In this document: positions 35,661 to 47,188 of the stretch, piece after piece
How positions within the stretch are numbered: position 1 is the stretch's first letter
Layout of the letters: each line of letters starts with the position of its first letter
Assembly (NCBI GenBank): GCA_035610365.1
Contig: CM069439.1
Span: forward strand, 1,054,001 to 1,118,000
Source of the DNA: Aquatica leii
Taxonomy: Eukaryota > Arthropoda > Insecta > Coleoptera > Lampyridae
Direction: 5' to 3'
Length of the DNA: 64,000 nt
Translations under genes and position numbers: made by a program
Notes under the pieces: model-generated
What the model was told of the DNA's origin: nothing
The model's input: the letters and a program-made list of their open reading frames with translations, nothing else
Databases searched by the model: none

Positions 35661-36680
35661 TTGAGCGAATCGAAAATTGTAGCGGCTCACTCTGACGTGT
35701 TCCGGCCAATTATTGGGATCCAGTAGAGTATCGGCGTGTTTAATATTGGCTGCGACTCGAAAACACAAGTTTTGTCCTTTACTTTGTAATTTAAGGCATT
35801 CAACCTCCTCATCATTTGTAATCAGCTTGAGATGGTCGAGCATATTTATTTCTGTGACGGAAGGTGAAATTCTTCCAATAAAAGCCCATGCTTTCTTTGG
35901 TGCTGCCGTAATACTAAATGTATTGCTAGAATTCGTACCGATAATGGGTTTTGTTTTATATGTGTTGACCAATTTCTTTTGAGGTTTTTGGTAGGTGACT
36001 AATTTGAAATCATCGTCATCTTTGTTAGATTTACGAACTGAATTTGTATTAATGTCGCTATTTAGATTTATAATTGTTTGTAAACAATTTTTGCTATCAA
36101 TTTCCTCAGGTGTGGGCGAGATAACCACTTGTTCTTAAATTTGAGCGTTTCTAGCATTAGTGTTTACCTGCCCTTTCTTTGGTTGTGATTGATGCTTGCT
36201 TACTTCCGAATATAGTTTAGGTACTTTTTGCTGTTTATTTGCGTTTACTTTATGAGTTTCAACGTAAGGTGATAGAGTTGCATTGGTTTTGCGGTCTTCA
36301 AGGGAATTAATTTTTTTGTTTAAATCCTTTATATGATTGTCTTTTGATTGTAACAATTCAGTTTGCAGTTTTATAATTTGTTCTTTGCTGGTTAGCAAAT
36401 TAATCAACAACGCATTTATTTTTAATACGTTGTCAGTTTCTATATCGCAGAATGCACGGTCTTTATCGCCATTTAGAATTTCATTTAGTGACCTTTCACA
36501 GCAAATCACTGTGTTATCGTCCACCTTTATGTAATTTTTCTTATTAGCACAGCTTGTGTGGTAATATTTTTCACAATTTGCACATTTAACTTTTTTTGTA
36601 ACCGCGGATTTAGAACAAACACAACACTTAGCAAATGATGCGCCTTGTTCACTTTCCGCCATTTTTGTATGTTCCAGCAA
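35640..36680 (-). pseudogene. LINE ORF1 with PHD-like zinc finger, one stop codon
   Basis: Two open pieces (36680-36138 and 36128-35640) are in the same frame, separated by TAA at 36137-36135 and two codons, so a single nonsense change splits a protein of about 347 residues. N-terminus: CCVCSKSAVTKKVKCANCEK, then YYHTSC and CCE, a Cys4-His-Cys3-like PHD finger (residues about 18-65). A coiled-coil-like stretch rich in Lys and Leu follows. The C-terminal half has AWAFIGRISPSVTEINMLDH, VECLKLQSK and NNWPEHVRVSRY, the RNA-binding-like domain of CR1/jockey ORF1 proteins. It overlaps the open start of ORF2 at 35.64 kb. The family role is binding LINE RNA. Confidence 0.82.
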
Positions 36681-36989
36681 TGCACATTTCAGATGAAAAT
36701 GGGTACGTTTGTCGGCATTTTTCTTAGCATCACTGTAATAAACTAATACAGTTTAAAACATCTACCAATACTGGAAACCAACATCTGGAAATTCTAGTTC
36801 ACAACAAATGTATAATAAAAATTCTTATCATTAGCCGCAGGCCCATTTGAGTATGGCAATAAACTATGCCAGGGATGAGTAACGTACGGTATGTGAGCCG
36901 CTTGCATTAAAATTTATGTATGAAATCTTTACTTTTTTAAAATTTTATATTTTTTTCTTCTAATGTTTATTATAAATAAAGTTTAATTC

Positions 36990-37370
36990 CCGTTGAACCG
37001 GTTCAAAAACTGGTTCACCTATTTGTTTCGGTTCGGTTCGAGTTCCGGTTCAGCAGAAAAAAAATCTTCCGGAGTCCGGTTCACGGTTCGGAAAAACAAG
37101 CCGGTTCGTTCCGGTTTTGGTTCCGGTATGGGTTCGGTTCAAACCCTTGTTGATAATAATACATATAAAAATTCGTCAAAAATTAGAAAAAAAAAATCAG
37201 CAATTCTTTTTAATTTTTTTTTCAATATGTCAGCCAATTCTCGTTATCAGAAATCATCTTTAGTTTCGGAACGCGTTCCTCTTCAAAAAGGAAGTACCGG
37301 AACGGCGTTCCGGAGCGTTCCGGCTCGACAACACCACTGGAAACGATTTATACGATATCTTGGCTGACCT
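36990..37370. repeat. GC-rich block of GGTTC/CCGGTTC repeats and GGAAC palindromes
   Basis: From 36990 to 37145 the plus strand is built from variants of CCGGTTC, CGGTTCGGTTC and GGTTCCGG. After an AT-rich gap, 37265-37340 holds GGAACGCGTTCC (a perfect 12-bp palindrome) and CCGGAACGGCGTTCCGG. A frame of 124 codons spans it, but the peptide is only a translation of the repeat. It sits between the 5' end of one LINE and the 3' end of another. It may be a non-autonomous element with subterminal CCGGTTC sites. I know no named family for it. Confidence 0.55.
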
Positions 37371-37374
37371 ACTT

Positions 37375-40100
37375 TAATTTTTTTTTATTTTTAAAATTTT
37401 TTATTTTATTTATTTGTAGTAATTATACAAAATTGTATTTACACTTGTCAAAAAAAATAATTCAAATTGATTCACAAAATTAAGTATTAAAAAAGTTTAG
37501 AAAAGCAATAGAACATTGATAATACTCATCATAATTATAAAACGCTTTAGGAAGTAAAAACTTTTCGATTGTTTTCTTAAATTGGTTTAACGGTAATAGT
37601 TTTATAGCAGATGGTAAACTTATAGTAGTACTATCGGATAGACGTCTCAGAAAAAAACACTTTTATTTATTTTCTGACATAGAAAAATACTTATTAAAAG
37701 TTAAACGTGAATCTAAAATACACCTCAAAAACTTTAAGTTATTTTTGCCAATGGATAATTCTGTTCGTTTTAATGTCAAATGCATGTTGCAGTTCAATTG
37801 TAATTTATTACTATTCTACCAATTTTTAATTATATTGATAGTTTTTTCCTTTTTTTGGAGGGCGGCAATTAAGTCTTCATCTTTACAGAACAGAGTAGCA
37901 TCGTCCGCATAAGGTTTGCAATCGGCTTCATTCTTTAGGAAGGCCGGTAAATCGTTGATGTACACCAAGAAAAGCAGTGGCCCAAGTATAGATCCCTGCG
38001 GTACTCCTTATTTTATCAGTCAATTTTCAGATAGTTAATTGTTGAAGAAAACACATTGGAATTGATTCTTTATGTAAGACTTAATAAGTGAGGCGCTGAC
38101 ATCATCAAAATTGTAGAATTGTTTCAACTTCAAAATCAAAATGTTGTGCGATACACAATCGAAAGCTTTGGATAGATCGAAGTGACTATCGCATGCATTC
38201 CATTTTTAAAATATTGTAAAGTTTTAGTAACGAAGGATGCACCAGCAGTATTACGGTTTTTTCTAAATCCAAATTGTTCACTAAAGAAATTTTTTTTAGT
38301 TTAAAATATTTTTTCTAGTACCTTGGATAGAACGGATATTAGAAATATAGATCAATAATTATTTAAAACAGGATAGATTTCTGTTCTGATTATATTATTG
38401 AGTATACAGGTGAGCAGATTGATAAGAATGCACATGCTTTTATTAGATTGGTATTCATACCGTAAACGTCCTTAGCGTTACTATTTTTAGCGACCGAATA
38501 GCATTCTTGCGAATTCATTGCGAGATATACATTTAAATCGAAAGCTACCAGTAGTAGATAAATTTAAGTTATAGTGTAATGGAATCTTATTGGAATACGA
38601 AATATCCTTCGGTCATTGATTAGCTACATTGCTAAATTGTATACTAAAGTCATTTGCAGATAACGTAGAGAAAGAGTTATGGTACCCTACATCGCCTTGA
38701 CTGGGTTACCTGCATTCTTCGTGAAGTTAGCGTTCCCTTTTATTTTAGCTGTTTTGATTTCTGATTTATATAAGAATTTTAGATTTTTATAGTCTATAAA
38801 ATTTATCAATCCCGTAAGTACTGTATAAACTATTAACAAAATGTAGATTGTCTCTTAATTGTTTTAGATGTGCGTTGAACCATTGCACTTCACAATCATG
38901 TTTTCTGGAAAAGATCCCCAAAATGTTTTATAAATATTATCAAAAAATATAGAAACTTTTTGGTTTACATTGACACTGGCATCTTTTAAAAATAACTAGT
39001 CACAATTGTTTAACATATTATAAACGATATTTAACCCTCTTGATGTGATTGGACGGAGTAATGTAATATTTTGTCTCTATCTATTGAAGTCCGATGATTT
39101 AAAGTTAAAGATTGACTCAAATTATCTGATATTCCACTTTCATTCTTATCAACAGTGTAGTCATCGGAAAAGTTTATAAATATATTATCTAAAGACTTAT
39201 CACCATGTATAGAAAGTAGAACGGTAGTCTTAAAACCGTATGATATGATATGATGATATTTTGCGACAACTTATCTTCGGAATTAAAGTGAACGTTAAAA
39301 TTTCCAGTTATTTAAACACACTCATTACGACTAATTTCTACAAGAATGAATTGCATGTTATCTATAAAAACTTTAAAGCCACCCTAAGGTGATCGGTACA
39401 CAGTTATTATTACAATATTACCATATCATATAAAACTGCTCAGATTTCACAATGCAATTCCATGGACAGTTTATTTACAATGTCCAAAGATAACGCTTGT
39501 GCACTATTTCTTTTAATAATGACAACTCTTCTGTCAATAGTAAAATCTGCAGAAAAAGGAAATTGTACTCCAAGAGCCAACTGCCAAATCTTTTAATAGT
39601 TCCGAATGATAAAACCAATGTTCAGATAAACACACAACGTTGAAATTCTTATCACTAAGAAAACTTTAATTTATTCAGTTTATTATTTAGACATTAAATG
39701 TTTAAGTATAAGATGCTAAAGTAATGATTCTCATCTCCGTTTAAGTGTTGACAAAAATTGTTTGTTTGCTTAATAAGAATAGATCTAACTACTTTACAGT
39801 TGATAGGGTATTCCTTGCACGAAAAAACGGTTTATACAAGTCCCTTAGGACCAAGATGCTAGATTCATCGCTTTGTTTAAATTTCTGTTACCAATTGCAA
39901 CTTTGAAAGACGAGTAAGATTCCGGTGTACCAGATCTTAATTGTTCACAAACAGCTTTTGAAAAGGTAAACTTCAAAAAATTAATTAAACCACCAGCGTG
40001 TAAAAAAGTTAGTTTTGGTGTAGTTTTTAACGAAGTTTTGCTATTTAATTCAAGTGGGCCTATAATGGGAGGATTTAAGATGCGCGATCTCTTTTACACT
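37375..40100 (-). pseudogene. Second CR1-like LINE, heavily decayed
   Basis: The minus strand carries blocks of ORF1 and ORF2 in order. About 39960-39830 has SFKVAIGNRNLNKAMNLASW, the ORF1 C-terminal domain. About 39660-39570 has KNFNVVCLSEHWFYHSELL (endonuclease). About 38030-37870 has GVPQGSILGPLLFLVYINDL and KPYADDATLFC (catalytic YADD). The 3' end carries the same AAGTGTAAATAC motif as the first LINE and an AT-rich tail at 37375-37420. Stops and indels are everywhere. It is related to, but clearly older than, the 32.7-36.7 kb copy. Confidence 0.8.
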
Positions 40101-41178
40101 CATTAATAGTTCAACAAAGCTGTCAATTTGTAGATATGAGGTAATCTCCGAAACCAAAGTTATCAATTAAAACAAAAAAAAACAATAAGATTTACTATTC
40201 GAAACTACCTAAACATGCAAAAAAAATTTGAATGCATATACAGAATGTGAATTAAAAAACAGAAAAAATGGGAAAACTAAAACTATGAAAACAAACCCGC
40301 GTAAAGAAAATTAATTGCTATGAACAAGTAACAATAAATAAAATTGAAGACAAAGAATAGTTCATAAAAAAATGAAGTAAATGTTGAATATAAAAAAGTG
40401 AGTAGCAAAATATTTTCTTCCGTTTAGTTTGAACTAGTTTCACTTTTCAAATACGTTTTAAAAATCCAAATTTGTTTGTGCTGAAAGTATAATAAGATTT
40501 TTTGTAACAAACGCAAAACACAACATAAACTTTAACATTATTTGGTATAAAAGTTTAAACTATTAATACAAATTAGTTTTTGTATGCTATTATAAATTAT
40601 TTACAAACAATAGTATTCTTTCAACATGTAATTAAATTTCTAATGTTACTCGTATTTTGCTATGGTTACTATGATAATAAATGATCTATGCAACAGACTG
40701 ATGCTGGTAAATTTTCAAACAGTTTACGAAGCTTTAGTTGTATTAAACAGGAGTTATGGCAACTGTGTGGTAATCTCCAACTATTGTCATTTGTTAAGAT
40801 TTGTTGCGTTGTACTAAAACTAAATCACCGTTTATCAATTGGTGAACTAAAGAAAAGAAATATAAATCGCATTTCGAACATGAGTTAAAATTGATTTATA
40901 ACAGTTTGTATTTTACTTATTAAAACCTACTTTGGGCGTATTAAAATTAATCGATTTGAATAATTGAATTTAAATACGGAATTAAAGTTATTTTGTACAC
41001 CTACTCATGCAAGTTTTTTTATTTTTATTAAAAACGTACTATGTGCTTACATTCTAGTAAAATCTTATAATCTTAGCTTTCTTCGAGTCTCTTCGAATTA
41101 ATGTCATCTGCATTCTAACAAAATCTTTTTATTCTGGAGACGTTTCCTTTGCTTCGACGTTTAAAAGAATAGACAAAA
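40101..41178. other. No gene recognised
   Basis: AT-rich spacer. A 66-codon frame at 40688-40888 matches nothing I recognise. Confidence 0.4.
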
Positions 41179-41262
41179 ATGTCTCGTTATATTCTTTGCA
41201 TCGTATTACTGGTAATGTTTCATCCAAAAAGTAGGTCAGTGTTGCAAAATGCACGGTTTTAA
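41179..41262 (+). other. Possible small secreted peptide or first coding exon
   Basis: ATG at 41179 has a good insect context (CAAAAATG). It is followed by MSRYILCIVLLVMFHPKS, a short hydrophobic leader that looks like a signal peptide, and a stop after 27 codons. A donor-like AG/GTCAGT lies inside (about 41236), so this could be a signal-peptide exon of a gene that continues downstream. No clear second exon was found. Chance is a serious alternative. Confidence 0.22.
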
Positions 41263-41573
41263 ATTACCACAGAAGGGTAAATTATAAAAACATTAACATA
41301 TTGTTTAAATAGTAATTACTCTGAGCGTTGTTTCAATTTATGTGAAAGTTGTTCGTTTTAGTCTGCATTTGTAATGGTAGCACTACTTGAGTTTAACACA
41401 ACTGTAAAAGTGACAACTGAAACTTAATACAATGTAACTGAAACATTTATTTTCAATCTATATAAAGTTCGAATCTAATGTAAATAGTAGAACCGATGGC
41501 CCGTGACATTGAAGATAAATCTGGCAGATCTTTTTTGTAGGGGAATCCCCTTTGAGTAACGTTCACATTTCAG

Positions 41574-41750
41574 AATCATTGGGAGACATTAATAACTGCC
41601 AGAAAACATAAACAAAAACGAATAAGTGTAAAAGCTAGAAATGCAATCGCTTCCAATATCGCACTTGCGTTTACAAATTATGACCAGAGAATTGTTAGAA
41701 AGAATAGCGACAAAACTGACAAACACATAAAAGAAATCGAAAAAGTTTGA
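41574..41750 (+). other. Candidate terminal exon, 58 open codons after an acceptor
   Basis: After TTCACATTTCAG (AG at 41572-41573) the frame NHWETLITARKHKQKRISVK and onward (ending KHIKEIEKV) stays open to TGA at 41748. It has no ATG. The codons are less AT-rich than the flanks. The product would be basic and helical; I do not recognise it. It could be the last exon of a host gene or a leftover of a mobile element. Confidence 0.25.
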
Positions 41751-43396
41751 AGTCAAAAGAATCTGTGATAGTGAAACTTTGATTTATTTTACTGTTTATG
41801 GACTAAATTACTTTAGTCACTTTGTAGATTAAATTTATAAAGTAAAATCTAGAAAATGTCGTACCAATACTCTTTTTATATTGAATTGTGCTCATTTTAT
41901 TTCAAAACAAAAGTTTGACCGTCTATGTGTTTTTATACAAACACATCTTTATCCTTCAACATACCAAACGTTTTTTTAGATGTGGTTCGTTGAAACTAAA
42001 CAGTAAATAAAATTAAATTAATAATTATCGCTGTTAATGTTGGATATTACAGTGCTGCACTTTTGCGGTAAATGTGATTTAATGCGACTTAGTAAGTTGT
42101 TTATAAAATTAGAGAATTAAAATTTTATTCATCGTAATAAAATTTAGTAATCTTTATCAAATGCACCAAAATATCACTTTGGCAAAACTACTTATTTGGC
42201 TATTTGTTCTAAAGTTTTATTATAGTTTTTTTAACAAAATATTGCTTCAAACTTTTATTTGAACCTCAACTTTACTTAATTAACATGAAATGAATTCATT
42301 TATCAAAAAATCAAAAAATTATACAGTTTTTTTGGAAATAGAATTTTATAAATGGCGTCCTTCTGACATAGTCGTTTCTTGGTTTTATTTTTTTTTTGTA
42401 TTTTTATTGTCTAAATTTTTTCAAATTGGTTTAGGTTTGGTAATGGGTAGTTTATCTGTTTTCTAATTTTTGTCTTGTCACTGTTTATTTTTGCTACATT
42501 TATGTCCGACACAAAATTATTTTGTAAATAGAAAGGAGTGTAGTACATTTTATATCCTTGTCTAATTTTTGTGTGTTTTTTTACATTCTTTATAGTCTTG
42601 CTTTTGAAAACAAATAAAATGTTTTTTCTAAGTTTATAATTACAACGTAAATATCTTTGTTTTTTTTTCTGTAAGTTCTAGTGCATTTTACTTTGTTTTT
42701 GCTTTATACTATTTAGTAGTTAATTCATTAATTAAAGATTTTTTCTTCTAATTCATTTTTATCTTGATTTCGTTTTGTTATTTTTTATAGTTTTCTAAAG
42801 GTATTTAAAATTTGTTTAGTATCTTATTTCTTACAAATTTTTCTTCTTTTGCATTACTTTTGTACTGCAAGTATTTTTTATCAAACTATTAGTTTTCGTT
42901 TTTTAAATATGGTTTACAATTTATAATTTGTTTTAAGTATTGTGAATTTTACGGATATTTTTTCTTGTTTTGTTTATAATGTAAGTTTCGTTTAAAATTA
43001 GTGTCAATTTTATGTATTTAGAAAGAAACTAATAAACTTCTATGTGACTCGTACAATTAAACTGGCTGCATGGCGTCTCGGCCAATAACAAATAGAATTA
43101 TGTGTGACTATATACTTAAACTTTTTTTTACTCTTATACTTTTTTGGTTTCTATTTTTTAGTCATTTTGTTAATTTTTAGAAAAGTTAAAGGTTAAAACT
43201 CATTTTTGACGAAGTGTCATAAGTAACATATTAAAAATTTTACAGTAAAAGTAGGAAACATAAATTTAAATAATTAAATCACTACTTCTCAAGTAGCTCT
43301 TAAACCTGTATTGAATATCATTTATTTTGAATTTTTTCCAGCCGCTTGATAGCCGTTGCAATGGCACTATAGGTCGAATCATTTTCACTGTCTATA
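41751..43396. other. No gene recognised; T-rich strand-asymmetric DNA
   Basis: From 42360 to 43000 the plus strand is strongly T-rich, the mirror of the A-rich block at 8.95-9.62 kb. That would fit a badly decayed minus-strand retroelement, but no motif can be read. Confidence 0.35.
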
Positions 43397-45478
43397 CAGA
43401 GCGCCGAAGCAAACAAAGTCCGCGGAAAATATGTCAACTAACTTTAAAAATTGAAAGCGGTAAATGTTTCAACCAATCACAATTAGAAAGTACCGTCTGC
43501 TTGAAAAATTAAATTACAAGCAAAATTCCTTGATTGCCTCGTGTTTGTTTACATCTTTACCTGCTGTTTTACTTAAAAATTCGTCGTTATTCAACTAGTC
43601 TTTATAAAGACTCTTTTAAACGCCATTATTTGTGAACAAGGTATGTGTATTTATAATTTTTGTTTTAAGTATAACCCAAATTTTTGTAGCATAACCTCAA
43701 CATCAGTTATTACTTTGTATTCATTATTTAAAGATCTGTATTTAATTTCAGTATTTATTCTACAAACAATAACTAATTTCTATGGAGAGTTTTACATTAC
43801 TTACTTTCTGTATTGTTTCAGCTGTTATTTACCAACATGGAATCTAAATCGAAGAAAACCATTCATTCCGAAGCCAGAAACATTATTAAAAATGTTGTGG
43901 AGTTTTTCGATAAACAGAAAGCTGCGGGCGTATGGACTTTCCCTCTAGAGAAGGCAACAGAACTAGCTGCTGCTGCAACGGGCAAATCAACCACCTTTAT
44001 TAAAAAAAATCCGGAGTGAAGCGATGACGACCAGTGATGGTATTTTAAGATCTCCCTCGAAGAAAAAAAGAAGTGGTGGTGCAAATAAAATAACGTTGGA
44101 TAATTGCGACTTAAGCATTTTAAAAAGAACTGTCCATGAAGTTTACACGGTTGATAAGAAAGTTCCAAACATGAAAATTTTAGTTGAAAAAATGCAGATA
44201 CACTAAGAAAGTATTTGTTACAAATTAGTTTTAAATATAAGAAATGCCACAATAAAAGAAAATTATTGATGGAACGTGATGATATTATTGCTTGCCGTTC
44301 TCGTTATTTACGCAAGTTGCGAGAAAATGATGCTTTAAGCGAAAACAAAAAACCAATAACGTATTTAGATGAGACCTACATTCATCCATCATACGGTGTT
44401 AGTAAGTGCTGGCAATCCGAAGAAGAGGCTGGTGTTTATCATACGGACAGAGCAGGTCAAAGGTACATTATTGTGCATGCAGGTGGATCATACGGATTTG
44501 TTAATAATGGCCTTTTAATCTTTAAATCTAAAACTAAGTCCGGTGATTATCACGACGACATGAACCATACCAACTTTATGCAGTGGATGGAAAAACAATT
44601 AATTCCAAACTTGCCTCCTAATGGTATTGTTGTCATGGATAATGCACCTTATCACAGTGTACAAATTAATAAACCTCCAACACAAGCAGAACGTAAGGAA
44701 AGCATTCGACAATGGCTCGAAAATAATGGAGTAACAACGACAAATGAAATGCGTAAAGCAGAACTAATAATGTTAGTGAAGCAATTTAGTTATACGAAGA
44801 CATATTACGTAGACGAACTTCTTAAAAAACACGGGCATACAGTGTTATGTCTGCTACCGTACCACTGCGACCTAAATCCAATCGAGTTGATATGGAGTTT
44901 AGTGAAACATAAGATCGCTATGAATAATGTTACACAGAGTGGTTTAGAGATAGAAGCCTTAGTGAGAAAGGCATTTTCTGATGTAACTGCATCGGACTGG
45001 GACAAACATTGTCAACATGTAAATCACTTTTGGAGCAAGAAATGTGGCAACGTGATGGATTGCTGGATGTAACGGTGGAAAACCTGTCGTTTATGGTGAA
45101 CACAGGATCATCCGACGATGAAAGTTGTAGTGGAGAAGACGAAAGTGACAGTGATTGATCTGCTTTATTTTTTTTATGATTGTATTTTTCGATGTAAATA
45201 AGTAATTTTTAGAATTACTTTTAGCAATATGTAATATTTTGTAATGCCATACCTCATCTTTTAGAAAAGTAAATGTGTAATTACAATTTATTTTAATAAT
45301 CATAAAGTGTTTATCTAAAATAACCTCAAACTTCAACAAGCTCTAATGATTATTTACACAGGTAACCTATGAATAATTTGAATTTCCCACCAAAATACTT
45401 TTTAATTTGAGTGTACCTTTAAGATTAGAGTGACACCAGTCACGCCTCTCCAGGGACTTTGTTTATTCAGCTCAACTG
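43397..45478 (+). mobile_element. Tc1/mariner-superfamily element with D(81)E transposase
   Basis: The left end TA-CAGAGCGCC (TA 43395-43396) and right end (complement CAGTTGAGC, TA 45479-45480) are followed inward by the same AAACAAAGTCC at matching distance, giving short imperfect terminal repeats. The 2.08-kb element contains one transposase gene with a probable 5' UTR intron: donor GTATGT at 43641, acceptor TTTCAG ending 43821. TA duplication, size and product agree with IS630-Tc1-mariner. The 81-residue D2-E spacing suggests the lineage described as DD82E or 'Sailor'; that name is tentative. Confidence 0.75.
43837..45158 (+). pseudogene. DDE transposase, D(81)E type, three frameshifts
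   Basis: Start at ATG 43837 (MESKSKKTIHSEARNIIKNV), 16 nt after a good acceptor. An HTH region runs through AAAATGKST. A frameshift in an A8 run (about 44005) leads to SEAMTTSDGILRSPSKKKRS; a second at about 44200 leads to LRKYLLQISF and the long frame to 45072. Catalytic residues are intact: YLDETYIH (D), VVMDNAPYHS (D) and CDLNPIELIW (E), with 81 residues between D2 and E because of an insert. A third frameshift at about 45026 restores QEMWQRDGLLDVTVENLSF and an acidic tail SSDDESCSGEDESDSD, stop 45156-45158. The usual role is cut-and-paste excision and insertion at TA. Confidence 0.85.
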
Positions 45479-46337
45479 TAGTTGGGTTCAAAAAATTTCA
45501 GTGAAATTGTTTTCGTGTTTGTTATTGTAATTGCGTGAAAGCTTTCATGCAATAACTAAATTCTTATTTTGGCCAAAACAACCATGAAAAAATAACAGCA
45601 TAAATGCTATCTCTTTATCTTCATAATATTAAATCGCTTTAAACACGTAAGTATAGCTATTTTAGTCGCACTTCGTTTGCTTGTAGTTTGATTACATAAG
45701 AAACACAAACTTTCTTTTGTTGCAGCATTATAAAACGTGTAACTAAAGTTGCATAATCTGTTTTATAAAACACAACACTTTAATTGCTAATTGGTAGATA
45801 AAAATATCTGCTGCAAATAAAAATTGGACAAAGAACATTCTGATCTTGTAACCCTTTACTATTCTCTTTCTTAACGATATGCTTTTGATGCTTATCTTTC
45901 ATTAAGCAAAAAAATAAGTTTTCTCTTAAAGACTTTTTTATAGGTTGAGACGCTAGGCAAAAGTTTTCAATTAGCATTGATAAACTCTTCTGTATACATA
46001 TTATGAAGTTTTCTTAAGTTGAGATCCGGGTGTAAGTATTTTCTGGAATTTGAAAATCTACAATAGTGAGATTTTACCCGCGGGAATCGATCAATATGTT
46101 TTGAAATTTGTTCCTTAATACGAGATCGAGTTCTAACATTTCATTGTTTCTGTGGCGGCCTTCTAGTTTTTCTTCTTCTATGATACCTTGCCTATTTTCT
46201 TCAATGCAACCCTTGTTGTTTTATCTTATATGTCTAACGCATTTAATAAAAACAATTTATAGATGGAGAGACGTTTTGAATCAACCGTAAGAAAGTAACG
46301 GATACTAGAACTTTGACCGGACTTTTCTTAACGAGAA

Positions 46338-46345
46338 GGTATCTG
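46338..46345. repeat. Left 8-bp target duplication GGTATCTG
   Basis: GGTATCTG directly before the P-like element; the identical octamer follows the element at 47181-47188. Confidence 0.85.
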
Positions 46346-47180
46346 CACAGCATAAATAACAAACAGCAGTGCAACTCTCAATAGCGGGAAGGATTGGCGC
46401 AGATTCTCGCGCATACGCCATTTTAGTCTAGCAGCTTTGTTTGCGCAAAATATGACAATTTGATTACCTAACCTGTTATTTGGTCTTTGTGTTTGTGTTT
46501 ACGATTTATAATTGTTAGATAGAGATTATTAGAGAGTATAGTGTATTAGTTAGTGTTAGTATTAGCTGTTTAATATGAACCGTAAACAAGGCATTGTATG
46601 TGCTGCAAAAAACTGTAAAAATAAAAGTTATTCTTCGAAGAAGAGATTTTTTAAATTTCCAATCAACGTTCCAAGGTAAGTGTTTGTATTCACCTTAATC
46701 AAATTATGTAATTAATTTATATCGAACTTTCTTGCTATAATATTTATAATTAAAAAAAAACAAAACAATTGTTACCATTAATTGTGCTTTAATACTACTG
46801 TTGTGCAGTAGTCTTCGAAAATTAAGATTTCTACATCTCTTTAGTACAAAAATTATATAACATTTTTTAAAGGGCAAGAATATGGGCCATCGCTTGTGGT
46901 AGAGAAGATTTATTGAATAAATTGGAAACAGTGCACAAAAGTTTTTTTAAGTTATCCATTCTGATGTTAAAATTGTGATATGACAAAATATTTTGAAGTG
47001 CTGTATAGTAATATATAATATAACCAAAAATATTAAATGCTACAAAAAAATGAAGCCGGATCTGTACACATTACGTCCCTGTTGCTATACCGGAATGGCG
47101 TCTTCAAGGTCAACAAATTTAAGTCTCCCACTTCAAAGGTACCGCCCGAGAGTTGCACTGCTGTTTGTTACTTATGCTGT
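46346..47180 (+). mobile_element. P-superfamily-like element, 835 bp, internally deleted
   Basis: The terminal inverted repeats CACAGCATAAATAACAAAC... (46346-46379) and the complement of 47148-47181 match at 33 of 34 positions. The element is flanked by an 8-bp direct repeat. A THAP domain is encoded inside. An 8-bp duplication, a CANRG-type terminus (CACAG) and a THAP DNA-binding domain are the hallmarks of P elements. At 835 bp it is far too short for the transposase, so the catalytic part is deleted. The flanking sequence minus one duplication restores an open frame of the host pseudogene. Confidence 0.8.
46575..46977 (+). pseudogene. THAP domain, two exons, truncated P-like transposase
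   Basis: Exon 1 (46575-46675) starts MNRKQGIVCAAKNCKNKSYS and includes KRFFKFPINVP; the C..C spacing and F.FP are THAP zinc-finger signatures. It ends at a consensus donor AG/GTAAGTG. Exon 2 begins about 46872 after an AAAG acceptor and continues in phase: RARIWAIACGREDLLNKLET, then VHKSFF, the W and GR.DL part of a THAP domain. It stops at about 46977 without the C..HF and AVPTF ends. THAP domains bind the transposon ends. The catalytic part is missing. Confidence 0.75.
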
Positions 47181-47188
47181 GGTATCTG
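47181..47188. repeat. Right 8-bp target duplication GGTATCTG
   Basis: Exact copy of 46338-46345. The first G could instead be the last base of the inverted repeat; at least 7 bp are certainly duplicated. Confidence 0.85.

Larger units (their letters stand above)
32688..36700 (-). mobile_element. Near full-length CR1-like LINE
   Basis: A two-ORF element on the minus strand. ORF1 (36680-35640) has a PHD-like finger; ORF2 (about 35660-32845) carries endonuclease and reverse transcriptase; a short 3' UTR and a (TAA)n tail follow. The 5' boundary is uncertain, perhaps up to 36.9 kb. ORF1 carries one in-frame stop and ORF2 one frameshift, so this is among the youngest copies in the window. A relative lies in the same orientation at 37.4-40.1 kb and shares the 3' UTR motif ACGAGTGTAAATAC. 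Confidence 0.85.

Noticed and set aside
36993-37367. 124-codon open frame in the GGTTC block
   Set aside because: The frame stays open because the repeat lacks stops; the peptide is repeat-derived and shows no domain.
45479-45490. Insertion of the D(81)E element into copy 1 of the CGGQN-family gene
   Set aside because: The gene reaches the element's right end, but I could not read its continuation beyond the left end at 43396, so the claim is not made.
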